Assembly: GCF_900177685.1 (NCBI RefSeq)
Contig: NZ_FXAY01000002.1
Coordinates: forward strand, 186,001-250,000
From: Agreia pratensis
GTDB lineage: Bacteria > Actinomycetota > Actinomycetes > Actinomycetales > Microbacteriaceae
Direction of reading: 5' to 3'
DNA: 64,000 nt
The notes under the pieces were generated by a model. It saw only the letters and a program-made list of their open reading frames with translations, was not told the DNA's origin and did not search any database. A program made the position numbers and the translations under genes. Below are positions 45,551 to 54,408 of this stretch, in pieces (within the stretch, counting starts at the first letter, position 1; the number at the start of each line of letters is the position of its first letter).

Positions 45551-46354
45551 CTACTGCCCGAGCGATTGCTGGCGGAGCCATACCAGGATCTCGGTGGCGA
45601 GCTGGTTCCAGCCGTGGTCGATCGTGAGTGAGTGACCGCGGTCGGTGAAGGTGATGAGCTCGGTCACCGCATTCGAGTCTCGATACTGCCTGAGTGTCGC
45701 GTCGACGACGGTCTCGGGAACGGTATGGTCCTGGCCGCCGGCGATCAGCAACAGGGGAGCGCGATCGTCGTTGCCCGTCGCCACCTCGGCCTCTGAGTGC
45801 AGGGCGAAGTTCGCTACGGCCGCCTGGAAGAGAGGCCTTGCGGGTGAGGGGATGTTCCACGCGTTCCACAGCGCAGACGACTCCTCTGCGCTCAGGGCGT
45901 TGCCGAACCCGAAGCGCCACTGCTCCTCAGTGAGCGATACCGCTTTATGAAGATTGCCGGGATTGCCGAGCACCGGGAATGACGAGCGCAGTTGATTCAG
46001 CGGAAGCGGGAGCACGCCCTTGATCTGTGCCGGGTCGATGGCCACGCCGGCGGCGCCGTAGCCCTGGCCCAACAGCTTCTCCACGACGAGGCCGCCGAAC
46101 GAGTGGCCGATGAGGATGGGCTGCACCTCGAACGAGTCGGCGATGGTCTGAAAATGCTCGACGACGTCGTCGATGGTCTTGTCTGCTGCATCGTCTGCGT
46201 GCGCTCGAGATGCTTCGACGGTGTCGTGCTCACCCGGCCAGAGCGGGGCCGCGGCGGTGTAGCCCTCCTTCTCGAACCGATCGATCCACGGCTGCCAGCT
46301 GGATGCGTGCACCCACAGGCCATGGATGAAGACGACGGGCTGGGGTGAAGACAT
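45551..46354 (-). CDS. Alpha/beta-hydrolase
   Basis: A 267-residue protein: VVFIHGLWVHASSW (oxyanion HG), nucleophile elbow IGHSFGG (Ser85), GGQDHTVP (Asp) and DRGHSL (His) make a complete triad. It resembles small-molecule esterases; the substrate is unknown. ATG 46354 follows AAGGAAG. Confidence 0.9.
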   Translation of the reverse strand: MSSPQPVVFIHGLWVHASSWQPWIDRFEKEGYTAAAPLWPGEHDTVEASRAHADDAADKTIDDVVEHFQTIADSFEVQPILIGHSFGGLVVEKLLGQGYGAAGVAIDPAQIKGVLPLPLNQLRSSFPVLGNPGNLHKAVSLTEEQWRFGFGNALSAEESSALWNAWNIPSPARPLFQAAVANFALHSEAEVATGNDDRAPLLLIAGGQDHTVPETVVDATLRQYRDSNAVTELITFTDRGHSLTIDHGWNQLATEILVWLRQQSLGQ

Positions 46355-46494
46355 GAGCGACTTCCTTTCGATCGAACGGAAAGAACACTGTGGTCACCAC
46401 CATAGGACTGCGGCTATGGCGTTGTCGCGGGTCTCGTGCAATCGCCCGCTTGGGGCGTCTTCAGTCCTCCTGCACAGCAACCGACAACATGCGG

Positions 46495-46503
46495 TTATCC
46501 ACA
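46495..46503. promoter_or_regulatory. Single consensus DnaA box
   Basis: TTATCCACA matches the DnaA consensus exactly and lies 72 bases upstream of the DUF222-HNH gene in an unusually AT-rich stretch. A single box is not an origin; it may be chance or a regulatory site. Confidence 0.35.
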
Positions 46504-46574
46504 GCATAAAAACCTGATCAAATGTCGATTGAGTGTGAGAATGCAATGTCAGTGGCTACTGTTTGAATTCTCGT

Positions 46575-48059
46575 ATGGACCTCCTCGACGCATCCCTCGG
46601 CGATATCGCCGCGCGGCTGCTCGAGCTCCTTGAAATCGACCGGGCAGCAACGGCTATCGGTGCGATATCGGGCGATGCCCTATTGGAGTCGGCTCACGAT
46701 TGGGAGGCCATCGGCCGCGCCGGAGATGCTGCCCGCACCTGGGTCGCGGCAGAGATCGCGTACGAGTCGCGCCGTGAACTCGACACCACGGGCCTGGCAT
46801 ATCAACACGGGTTCTCGTCGGCGAAGAAACTCCTCGCGGCGTCGACGAACGTGTCTGAGCGCACGGCTGCGACTCGAATCGTTCTGGGTCAACAATTGCG
46901 TTCGTCTGTGTCGTTGTCGGGCGCTCCGAATCCGAGTTTCTTCCCCGTGGTCGAGTCGGCGTTCTTCGCCGGCCGGGTCGGAGTCGATGCGGCGTCGGTG
47001 ATCTGCCGCACGTTGTCCGAGATGGTGGACCGCACCGGATGGTCGGACACTACCGAGCAGGCAGAACGGCACCTGGTCGAGGCCGCCGCGGCCACCGTCG
47101 GCAGCATCTCGCACGCGGTCGGCGGCGACGCATTCGAGAGAGCGCCTCGGCTCTACACGGTCGAGGAGATCGCCCGGCTGGCTATCCGCATCAGAGAGCA
47201 CGTCGATCCCGATGGTGCCGAACCCCGCGACCAGATCAAGCAGTCCCTTCGCGGGTTCAGCTACCCGAAGGTCGGAGCCGATGGCATGGCCCGCGGCCGC
47301 TACGCCCTCCCACCCCTGCAGCTGGGCGTGTTCCTGACAGCGATCGACTCGGTTCTCAGCCCGCGCACCCCTGATCACAGCGAGTCAGGCACCGCCTCGC
47401 GCCCGGCGGAAGAGGCTGAAGAAGACGGCGGCGCTTCCTCTTCGACAGACGTCGAAGCCGTCGTTGATACACGCACCTTCGAGCAGAAGATCCTCGACGC
47501 CGTCATGAGCTTGATCGAAATGGCCGCAGCGTCTTCTGCCGTATCCCGGCTGAATGGTGCAGCACCGACTGTGAACGTGCATGTCACTCTCGACGACCTC
47601 GCCTCGGGCCGCGGCGTCGGTTGGATCGACGGCAGCACCGAACCCATACCGATCAGCACCGTTGTGCAACTCCAATGCGATGGCGATACCGTTCCCACCC
47701 TGTTCGGCCAGCACGGCGAAGTGCTGAACCACGGCAAGACTCAACGATTGGCGACTCGGCGACAACGCAGGGCACTCGCTGCCCGCGACGGCGGATGTGT
47801 GATGCCGGGATGCACGGTGCCACCATCACGATGTCAGGCGCACCATGTCATCCCATGGGTCAGCCCGAGATACCTGCCGGGCAAGACCGATCTCGACAAC
47901 CTGGCACTGCTCTGCCCGTTCCACCACGCCACGATCCACACATCGGCATGGACGCTTGTCATGATCAACGGCAAACCCCACGTGAAGCCGCCCGGCTGGC
48001 GAGATCCGGGCCGCACACCAAGACCAGCCGGACATCAACGTGCGCGTCGACCCTGGTGA
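46575..48059 (+). CDS. DUF222 / HNH endonuclease family protein (13E12-repeat type)
   Basis: A 494-residue protein: an N-terminal DUF222 helical region (about 1-250), a Glu/Ser-rich variable linker near 280-300 and a C-terminal HNH motif (RDGGCVMPGC..., RCQAHHVIPW, LDNLALLCPFHHATIH). The paired Cys residues and His ligands fit a beta-beta-alpha metal nuclease. This is the actinobacterial family that includes the mycobacterial REP13E12 genes, which are multicopy and serve as a phage integration site. Function is unknown. The promoter area is AT-rich. ATG 46575 is chosen over TTG 46563. Confidence 0.85.
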   Translation: MDLLDASLGDIAARLLELLEIDRAATAIGAISGDALLESAHDWEAIGRAGDAARTWVAAEIAYESRRELDTTGLAYQHGFSSAKKLLAASTNVSERTAATRIVLGQQLRSSVSLSGAPNPSFFPVVESAFFAGRVGVDAASVICRTLSEMVDRTGWSDTTEQAERHLVEAAAATVGSISHAVGGDAFERAPRLYTVEEIARLAIRIREHVDPDGAEPRDQIKQSLRGFSYPKVGADGMARGRYALPPLQLGVFLTAIDSVLSPRTPDHSESGTASRPAEEAEEDGGASSSTDVEAVVDTRTFEQKILDAVMSLIEMAAASSAVSRLNGAAPTVNVHVTLDDLASGRGVGWIDGSTEPIPISTVVQLQCDGDTVPTLFGQHGEVLNHGKTQRLATRRQRRALAARDGGCVMPGCTVPPSRCQAHHVIPWVSPRYLPGKTDLDNLALLCPFHHATIHTSAWTLVMINGKPHVKPPGWRDPGRTPRPAGHQRARRPW

Positions 48060-48129
48060 ACGGCGGCCGTGGCGAACGGGGTGGCCGTGATGAACTGGCC
48101 GGCCGGCCCCCGCAGTGTCTCTGCCTCGA

Positions 48130-49332
48130 CTACTTGGCTGCGAAGTAGAACTTCGTGCCGTCGAGACTCGACACGACCCAGTGTCCCTGGTCGATACCGC
48201 TTGTCGGCACGGCGATGGCGACGTTGCCCGTGGCGGATTCGCCCGGAGAAAGCGCCGCGATGGAGTCCAATCCGCCCGGCGCGATCGCGACGGTGTCGTA
48301 TTGGTTGTAGGTCTTGCCGTCGGCAGCCTCGAAGCTCACCAGCACCAGGGTCGGGTATCCGTTGTTGTCGGTTCCGGTATAGGTGGCGGTGATGGGCACC
48401 AGCGCATACGACGTTCCGGCCGGAGGCTTTTCGTTGAACGAGTTCTCGGCCGCCACTGCTGCATCGGCGTTGAGAGTGGGCGCATTGACCGTCACCGTCC
48501 AGGCCGGCTCACCCAACTGCGAGAGATCCACGCTTGATCCGAGCGGGGCGGGGTTCTCGATCGACCCGGCGTCTCCTGGTGCCGGGGCTCCTTGCTCGCC
48601 GGTCGTGGTGTCGTCGCCCGGCACGACGGGCTCGGAGGTCACCGACGGGTAGGTGGTCTCGAGGGTGTCGTTCACACTGTCGACGAAGAGACCCGTGTAC
48701 GTGATCGACAGAACGATCGAGAGGATGAGCGCCAGAAGTGACACGCTGCTTGCGACGATCGCAAGCGTCTTCTTGCGCCCCTTGAGAAAGATCGCGATCA
48801 CGCCCAGCACCAGAGCGACGAACGCGAAGAAGCCGGTGATGTAGTTGATGACGGGGATGAACGATCCGAGAAGAGCCAGGCCTCCGAGGATCAACGACGT
48901 GAGAGCGAGGCCACTCGGCCCGGTCTTCGGGCTGATGGTTCCCGGTGCGTAGGGGGCGGCCGGGTACTGGGTAGATGCATACTGCCCCGATCCATTCTGC
49001 GCAGCTGAGCGGTAGGGCTGGGGTGGTTGCGGGGGAGGCGTTCCGTAGTCGCTGACCGGAGGTGCGGGCGGGGCAGGGGGCGTGGGCGGGGCCGAAGGTG
49101 CACTCGGCGCGGGAGGTGCAGCGGAGAACTGCGGCGCGGCAGGAACAACCGGCGCTGGCGGAGCGCTGGGCGCGGGCGGCGCCGATGAGAACTGCGGAAC
49201 GGTCGGGAACTGTGGGGTGCTCGGTGCCGGAGGAGCGCTCGGTGCGTCGGGAGTCTCAGGTGCGTTGGAAGAAGCTGACGTCTTGGGCTCTTCGGGACTT
49301 CCCGGAAATGCAGGAGGCTGTGTGGCTGGCAT
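48130..49332 (-). CDS. Proline-rich membrane protein with DUF4352-like C-terminus
   Basis: A 400-residue protein. Residues about 1-130 are a disordered Pro/Ala/Ser-rich cytoplasmic tail, followed by DUF4190-like membrane helices (LALTSLILGGLALLGSFI; FFAFVALVLGVIAIFLKGRKKT; a third near 200) and an extracytoplasmic domain of about 180 residues resembling DUF4352 (ENPAPLGSSVDL, PITATYTGTDNNGYPTLVLVSFEAADGKTY). Function unknown. ATG 49332. Confidence 0.8.
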   Translation of the reverse strand: MPATQPPAFPGSPEEPKTSASSNAPETPDAPSAPPAPSTPQFPTVPQFSSAPPAPSAPPAPVVPAAPQFSAAPPAPSAPSAPPTPPAPPAPPVSDYGTPPPQPPQPYRSAAQNGSGQYASTQYPAAPYAPGTISPKTGPSGLALTSLILGGLALLGSFIPVINYITGFFAFVALVLGVIAIFLKGRKKTLAIVASSVSLLALILSIVLSITYTGLFVDSVNDTLETTYPSVTSEPVVPGDDTTTGEQGAPAPGDAGSIENPAPLGSSVDLSQLGEPAWTVTVNAPTLNADAAVAAENSFNEKPPAGTSYALVPITATYTGTDNNGYPTLVLVSFEAADGKTYNQYDTVAIAPGGLDSIAALSPGESATGNVAIAVPTSGIDQGHWVVSSLDGTKFYFAAK

Positions 49333-49394
49333 GTTCCGAGTGTGGCAGAGGAGGCCATGTCCGCAACACCCTCAGGAGAAGCGACCGCCCGCCC

Positions 49395-51938
49395 CTAGGT
49401 GTTGTCACCGCCGGTCTGATCTGCCCCCACCTCGTCGCGCGCAGAATAGTTCTGCCGGTCGAAGCCGACCCCGTCTTCGCCCGACCACAGCCACTGGGCG
49501 ACCTCGGGAATGTCCTCGCCGTGCTCGCGCGTGTATTGCCGGGCGCGCATGCGCGCATCCTGCATCTCCTGTCGCAGCGCGGCGGCCTTCGAACCCAGTC
49601 CGGGAACACGGTCGATCGCGTCGATTACCAGGTGGTACCGGTCGAGGTTGTTGAGCATGAGCATGTCGAACGGCGTGGTCGTCGTGCCGTTCTCGATGAA
49701 GCCGCGCACGTGCAGGTTGGCGTTCGCCGCCCGACGATAGGTCAGACGATGGATGAGCCACGGGTAGCCGTGATACGCGAACACGATGGGCTTGTCGGTC
49801 GTGAAGATGGTGTCGAAGTCGCGGTTAGACAGGCCGTGCGGATGCTCGGTCTCGTCTTGTAGACGCATCAGGTCGATCACGTTGACGACTCGCACCCGCA
49901 GTTCGGGCAGATGCTTGCGCAGCAGGGATGCGGCCGCGAGCGTCTCGATGGTCGGAATATCGCCGGCGCACGCGAGCACGATGTCGGGTTCGTCGCTCGG
50001 CCGTTCGGTGCCGGCCCAGTCCCAGATACCGAGTCCGCGGGTGCAGTGTGCCACGGCCTCGGGCATGCTGAGCCACTGCGGGCCCGGCTGCTTTCCGGCG
50101 ACGACCACGTTGATGTAGTCGACGCTGCGCAGGCAGTGGTCATAGGTCGACAGAAGCGTGTTCGCGTCGACGGGCAGATAGACCCGCACGACGTCGGCCT
50201 TCTTGTTCACGACGTGGTCGATGAATCCCGGGTCCTGGTGGCTGAACCCGTTGTGGTCCTGCCTCCAGACGTGGCTCGAGAGCAGGTAGTTGAGGCTCGA
50301 CACGGAGCGTCGCCACGGAATCGACCGGGCGACCTGCAGCCATTTCGCGTGCTGGTTGAACATCGAGTCGACGATGTGGATGAATGCCTCGTAGCAGTTG
50401 AATAGTCCGTGCCGGCCGGTGAGCAGATACCCCTCGAGCCAGCCCTGGCACTGGTGCTCCGAGAGCATCTCCATGACCCGTCCGGCACGGGCCAGGTTCA
50501 GGTCGACCGGCAGGATCTCGGCGTTCCACTGCTTGTCGGTGGCCGTGTAGACCTCCTGCAGGCGATTGGATGCCGTCTCATCGGGCCCGAAGATGCGGAA
50601 GTTGTCGGGGTTGAGACGAATGACGTCGGCGAGCCACCCGCCCAGAACCTTGGTCGCCTCGGCCGTCTCGTGGCCGGGGGCCGTGACGTCGACGCCGTAT
50701 TCGCGGAAGTCCGGCATCCGGAGCTCGCGTCGCAACAGCCCGCCGTTCGAATACGGCGTGGCGCTCATGCGCAGGTAGCCCTCCGGTGCGAGACCGGTGA
50801 CGAACGGTGTGGGTCTACCGGCAGAGTCGAAGAGTTCCTCGGGCTTGTACTTCTTCATCCACGACTCGAGCAGCCGGGTGTGCGCCTCGGTATCGCGGGC
50901 GCTGGCCAGCGGAACCTGGTGGGCCCGCCACGTGTTCTCGACCGGCAGGCCGTCGATCTCGACGGGGCAGGTCCAGCCCTTGGGTGTGCGCAGAATGATC
51001 ATGGGCCAGCGCGGAGTTCCCTCGAGAGTGCCGTCGGCGGCATCCTGCTTGATCGCAGCGATCTCGTTGAGCACGGTGTCGAGCGTCTCGGCCATGCGGG
51101 CGTGCACGAGCAGCGGATCTTCGCCGTCGAAGCCGCCCGACACGATATGCGGGTTGTGTCCGTAGCCGCGCATCAGCGCGAGCAGGTCGTCTTCGGGGAT
51201 ACGCGCGAGAACGCTGGGATTGGCGATCTTGTAGCCGTTGAGGTGCAGGATCGGCAGTACGACGCCGTCTTGCATCGGATCGATGAACTTGTTCGAGTGC
51301 CAGGCCGTGGCGAGCGGGCCGGTCTCGGCCTCGCCGTCGCCGATGACCGCGGCGACCAGCAGGTTCGGATTGTCGAAGGCGGCCCCGTAGGCATGCGAGA
51401 GCGAGTACCCCAGCTCGCCGCCCTCGTTGATCGAGCCGGGCGTCTCGGGCGCGGCGTGGCTCGGGATGCCGCCCGGAAAGCTGAACTGACGGAACAGGGC
51501 GCGCATGCCGTCGGTCGACTGATCGATCTTCGAGTAGATCTCGGAGTAGGTGCCGTCGAGCCATGCGTTGGCCACCATGCCCGGGCCGCCGTGGCCTGGT
51601 CCCGCGATGTAGAGCGTGGGCAGCGATCGCTGCCGGATCATGCGGTTCAGATGCGCGTAGACGAAGTTGAGGCCTGGCGTGGTTCCCCAATGCCCGAGCA
51701 GGCGCGGCTTCACGTCGTCTCGACTGAGCGGTTGCTCGAGCAGGGGGTTGTCGAGCAGGTAGATCTGGCCGACTGAGAGGTAGTTCGCGGCCCGCCACCA
51801 GGCATCTACCTGCAGAAGAGCGTCGCCCTCGAGCGGTTCTGCCGGGCGCTGGTACCAGGGGTTGTGCGCGTCGCGCGGGATGACGGGCGACTGGAGCCCG
51901 CCGACGGTGGGCGAGGGTGTGGATGCGGAACCGGTCAT
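49395..51938 (-). CDS. xfp: Xylulose-5-phosphate/fructose-6-phosphate phosphoketolase
   Basis: An 847-residue ThDP enzyme with phosphoketolase signatures: [46 protein letters not shown] (split), [19 protein letters not shown] (ThDP motif) and [19 protein letters not shown]. It splits xylulose-5-P or fructose-6-P to acetyl phosphate plus glyceraldehyde-3-P or erythrose-4-P. ATG 51938 follows GAGGAG. No acetate kinase or phosphotransacetylase lies beside it in the window. Confidence 0.96.
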   Translation of the reverse strand: MTGSASTPSPTVGGLQSPVIPRDAHNPWYQRPAEPLEGDALLQVDAWWRAANYLSVGQIYLLDNPLLEQPLSRDDVKPRLLGHWGTTPGLNFVYAHLNRMIRQRSLPTLYIAGPGHGGPGMVANAWLDGTYSEIYSKIDQSTDGMRALFRQFSFPGGIPSHAAPETPGSINEGGELGYSLSHAYGAAFDNPNLLVAAVIGDGEAETGPLATAWHSNKFIDPMQDGVVLPILHLNGYKIANPSVLARIPEDDLLALMRGYGHNPHIVSGGFDGEDPLLVHARMAETLDTVLNEIAAIKQDAADGTLEGTPRWPMIILRTPKGWTCPVEIDGLPVENTWRAHQVPLASARDTEAHTRLLESWMKKYKPEELFDSAGRPTPFVTGLAPEGYLRMSATPYSNGGLLRRELRMPDFREYGVDVTAPGHETAEATKVLGGWLADVIRLNPDNFRIFGPDETASNRLQEVYTATDKQWNAEILPVDLNLARAGRVMEMLSEHQCQGWLEGYLLTGRHGLFNCYEAFIHIVDSMFNQHAKWLQVARSIPWRRSVSSLNYLLSSHVWRQDHNGFSHQDPGFIDHVVNKKADVVRVYLPVDANTLLSTYDHCLRSVDYINVVVAGKQPGPQWLSMPEAVAHCTRGLGIWDWAGTERPSDEPDIVLACAGDIPTIETLAAASLLRKHLPELRVRVVNVIDLMRLQDETEHPHGLSNRDFDTIFTTDKPIVFAYHGYPWLIHRLTYRRAANANLHVRGFIENGTTTTPFDMLMLNNLDRYHLVIDAIDRVPGLGSKAAALRQEMQDARMRARQYTREHGEDIPEVAQWLWSGEDGVGFDRQNYSARDEVGADQTGGDNT

Positions 51939-51980
51939 GGAACGTCTCCTCTGCACTGCACTGGCGAAGTGCTGCTCATC

Positions 51981-52352
51981 CTAGGCCCGGGGTGTGTCCA
52001 TCCGGGAGGTGCTTGACGCCCGTGCGGAACGGGATGCGTGCCATGTCTTCCAGTGCGAGACAGCCTTCGCGAGCACGCGCTTGAGCCACTGACCCAGGCG
52101 GTGGGCGGCGGGGAACTCGGTGCCGAGAATGGCGATGCCCAAGAACACGATCAGCCAGCCCGGACCCGGCAGGGGCACGAGGATCAGGCCGATGACAGCG
52201 ACGGTCACCCCGAGAACCGCTACCGCGAACCGGTAGGCGAATCGGATGCGCGGGTGCCGTTCGACCCAGGCCCGGGCTCGGCGCAGTGCGCGGCGCAGTG
52301 GATTCTGCGGGCTCTCGCCGATCTCGATCTCTCGGGTGAGGGTGTCGGTCAT
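51981..52352 (-). CDS. PGPGW-family (TIGR02611-like) membrane protein
   Basis: A 123-residue protein with two membrane helices joined by the conserved PLPGPGWLIVFLG loop that names the family. Function unknown. Ends 42 bases before the phosphoketolase start on the same strand, so possibly co-transcribed. Its N-terminus carries several Arg residues. Upstream is a REP repeat. Confidence 0.85.
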   Translation of the reverse strand: MTDTLTREIEIGESPQNPLRRALRRARAWVERHPRIRFAYRFAVAVLGVTVAVIGLILVPLPGPGWLIVFLGIAILGTEFPAAHRLGQWLKRVLAKAVSHWKTWHASRSARASSTSRMDTPRA

Positions 52353-52394
52353 CGCTTCACGTTAAGTGAGAACCCTCCTTTTTGGCTGAGGAAT

Positions 52395-52496
52395 GTGGTC
52401 TCGATACGGCCGCAGGCGGCCTACTCGACCAGCGCGGATGCGCCCTCTGCGCTGATCGAGTAGTCGCGCGAGGAACGAGCCGACGTATCGAGATCA
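52395..52496. repeat. REP-type palindromic repeat pair (copy D)
   Basis: TGGTCTCGATACGGCCGC...GGCCTACTCGACCAGCGC faces GCGCTGATCGAGTAG...CGACGTATCGAGATCACA. It sits between the divergent PGPGW gene and fructose operon, unlike most copies, which lie at gene 3' ends. Confidence 0.85.
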
Positions 52497-52505
52497 CATC
52501 TGAAA

Positions 52506-52538
52506 TCTGTGTTTATCTTGCTTTCACAGGAAAACAGA
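52506..52538 (+). promoter_or_regulatory. Candidate FruR operator/promoter of the fructose operon
   Basis: TCTGTGTTT (52506-52514) and AAAACAGA (52531-52538) form an imperfect inverted repeat in an AT-rich stretch about 70 bases upstream of the DeoR-type gene. CATAAAG follows as a possible -10. This fits autoregulation, but no site for this regulator is known to me. Confidence 0.35.
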
Positions 52539-52608
52539 CATAAAGTCACATCACAACACAGGCACAAGCGGGTTCGCAGACGAATCGAAGGACGAGGTCA
52601 ACGACGAC

Positions 52609-53406
52609 ATGTACGCGATAGAGCGTCACCAGAAGATCGGTGAAGAGATCGGCGCCCAGGGCCGTGTCACCGTGACCGAGCTCTCCGAGCGATTCGGTGT
52701 CACCCCCGAGACCGTGCGACGAGACCTCGACCTGCTCGAGCAGCAGGGTGTGCTGCAGCGCGTGCATGGCGGCGCAGTGGCCGGATCGAAGATCAGCCTC
52801 GCCGAGTCGACCGTCGCCGTGCGCTCAGACAAGGCGCGCGACTCCAAGCTCCTGATCGCCCGCGCCGCCCTCGGCATGATCGGGGAGTCCTTCCGCGGCT
52901 CGATCCTCATCGACGCGGGCACGACGACCGCTGCGCTGGCCCAGTTGTTGGCCGACTGGAGCCCGGTCGGCGGCGTCTCAGACGGGCATCCGCTGACCAT
53001 CATCACCAACTCCGTGCCGATCGCGGCCCTACTGCACCTCAACCCCGCCATCGAGCTGCACCTTCTCGGCGGCAGCGTCAGGGGCATCACGAGCGCCGCC
53101 GTCGGAGCGTCGACCATCGAACAGCTCGACCGGCTGCGCCCCGACATCGCCTTCATCGGAACGAACGGCGTGAGCGCCGGTTTCGGCCTCAGTACTCCCG
53201 AAGAGCGAGAGGCCGCGGTCAAGGCCGCCATGATCCGTCGCTCGCGCCGCTCGGTGGTGCTGGCCGACTCGAGCAAGCTCGACGAAGAGGCGCTCTACCG
53301 CTTCGCCGAACTGCGCGACCTCGACACTCTTGTCTCCGACGTCGATCCCGCCGGAACGCTCTCCGCAGCCCTCGACGCCGAGGGCGTGGAGGTGATCGTG
53401 CCGTGA
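52609..53406 (+). CDS. fruR: DeoR-family regulator of the fructose operon
   Basis: A 265-residue DeoR/GlpR protein: HTH RVTVTELSERFGVTPETVRRDLDLLEQQG (split) followed by VLQRVHGGAV, then a sugar-phosphate-sensing domain with DAGTTTAALAQLL and FIGTNGVS. First gene of the fruK-fruA-ptsH unit, so its effector is probably a fructose phosphate. The stop overlaps the fruK start (GTGA). Confidence 0.9.
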   Translation: MYAIERHQKIGEEIGAQGRVTVTELSERFGVTPETVRRDLDLLEQQGVLQRVHGGAVAGSKISLAESTVAVRSDKARDSKLLIARAALGMIGESFRGSILIDAGTTTAALAQLLADWSPVGGVSDGHPLTIITNSVPIAALLHLNPAIELHLLGGSVRGITSAAVGASTIEQLDRLRPDIAFIGTNGVSAGFGLSTPEEREAAVKAAMIRRSRRSVVLADSSKLDEEALYRFAELRDLDTLVSDVDPAGTLSAALDAEGVEVIVP

Positions 53407-54392
53407 TCGTGACTCTCACCGTGAATCCATCGTTCGACCGCACAGTCGAGCTTGCCGCTCCTCTCGAGCGCGGCCAGGTGCAGCGCGCCGTCGTCACAGG
53501 CCAAGAGCCCGGCGGCAAGGGCGTGAACGTCTCGCGGGCGCTGCACGCGGCCGGATGCGACACCCTCGCGATCCTGCCCGGCGCGTCGACAGACCCGCTG
53601 GTCGTGGCGCTCGAGGTGTCGGGCATTCCGACAGCCGCGGTCGCGATCGACTCGCCCATCCGGTCGAATATCACCCTGGCCGAGCCCGACGGAACGACGA
53701 CGAAGCTCAACGACCCGGGCGTGCGCCTCTCGGAGGCCGTCATCGCCGAACTCATCGACGTGGTCGTGACGCAATCTGCGTCTGCGTCGTGGCTCGTATT
53801 GGCGGGCTCCGTGCCGCCCGGCGTGGCCGACACCTTCTATGCCGCGCTCGTGCGTGCGGTGCGGCTCTCGCCCACAGCGCCGCGCATCGCCGTCGACAGC
53901 TCGGGTGCGCCACTTGCCGCCCTCGTGGCCTCTGGCGAGAGGGTCGACCTCATCAAGCCGAACGCCGAAGAACTGCTGCAGCTGGCCGAGTCGCAGGGTC
54001 TCGACACCGGATCTGCGACGCACGAGCAGCTCGAGGCCGACCCTGAGCTCGCGGTTTCGCTGGCGCAGTCTCTTCTGTCGCCCTCGCTTGGAGCGGTGCT
54101 CGTCACTCTCGGTTCGCACGGCGCGGTGCTGGTAAATGCGGAGGGCGCCTGGCGTGCTCCTGCTCCTCGCATCGTGGCCCGCAGCACCGTCGGAGCGGGC
54201 GACTGCTCGCTCGCGGGCTATGTGCTCGCGGACCAGCGCGGCGATTCCCCGGCCGGGCGTCTCGCCCAAGCGGTGGCCCACGGTGCCGCCGCCGCCTCTC
54301 TCCCTGGCACGACCGTGCCGACACTCGAACAGACACATCCAGGCGACATCGTCGTCACCACGATTCCGCGCATCGCCGCGGGGCAGATCTAA
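53403..54392 (+). CDS. fruK: 1-phosphofructokinase
   Basis: A 329-residue PfkB-family kinase: MIVTLTVNPSFDRTVEL, PGGKGVNVSRALHAAG, and the C-terminal VGAGDCSLAGYVLA with the catalytic Asp. It phosphorylates fructose-1-phosphate, the product of the fructose PTS, to the 1,6-bisphosphate. Starts at GTG 53403 overlapping the regulator's stop. Confidence 0.95.
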   Translation: MIVTLTVNPSFDRTVELAAPLERGQVQRAVVTGQEPGGKGVNVSRALHAAGCDTLAILPGASTDPLVVALEVSGIPTAAVAIDSPIRSNITLAEPDGTTTKLNDPGVRLSEAVIAELIDVVVTQSASASWLVLAGSVPPGVADTFYAALVRAVRLSPTAPRIAVDSSGAPLAALVASGERVDLIKPNAEELLQLAESQGLDTGSATHEQLEADPELAVSLAQSLLSPSLGAVLVTLGSHGAVLVNAEGAWRAPAPRIVARSTVGAGDCSLAGYVLADQRGDSPAGRLAQAVAHGAAAASLPGTTVPTLEQTHPGDIVVTTIPRIAAGQI

Positions 54393-54408
54393 ACAAAGGA
54401 GAACAAGG

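Noticed and set aside
46495-46503. Replication origin suggested by a perfect DnaA box
   Set aside because: Only one box, with no box cluster and no dnaA or dnaN nearby.
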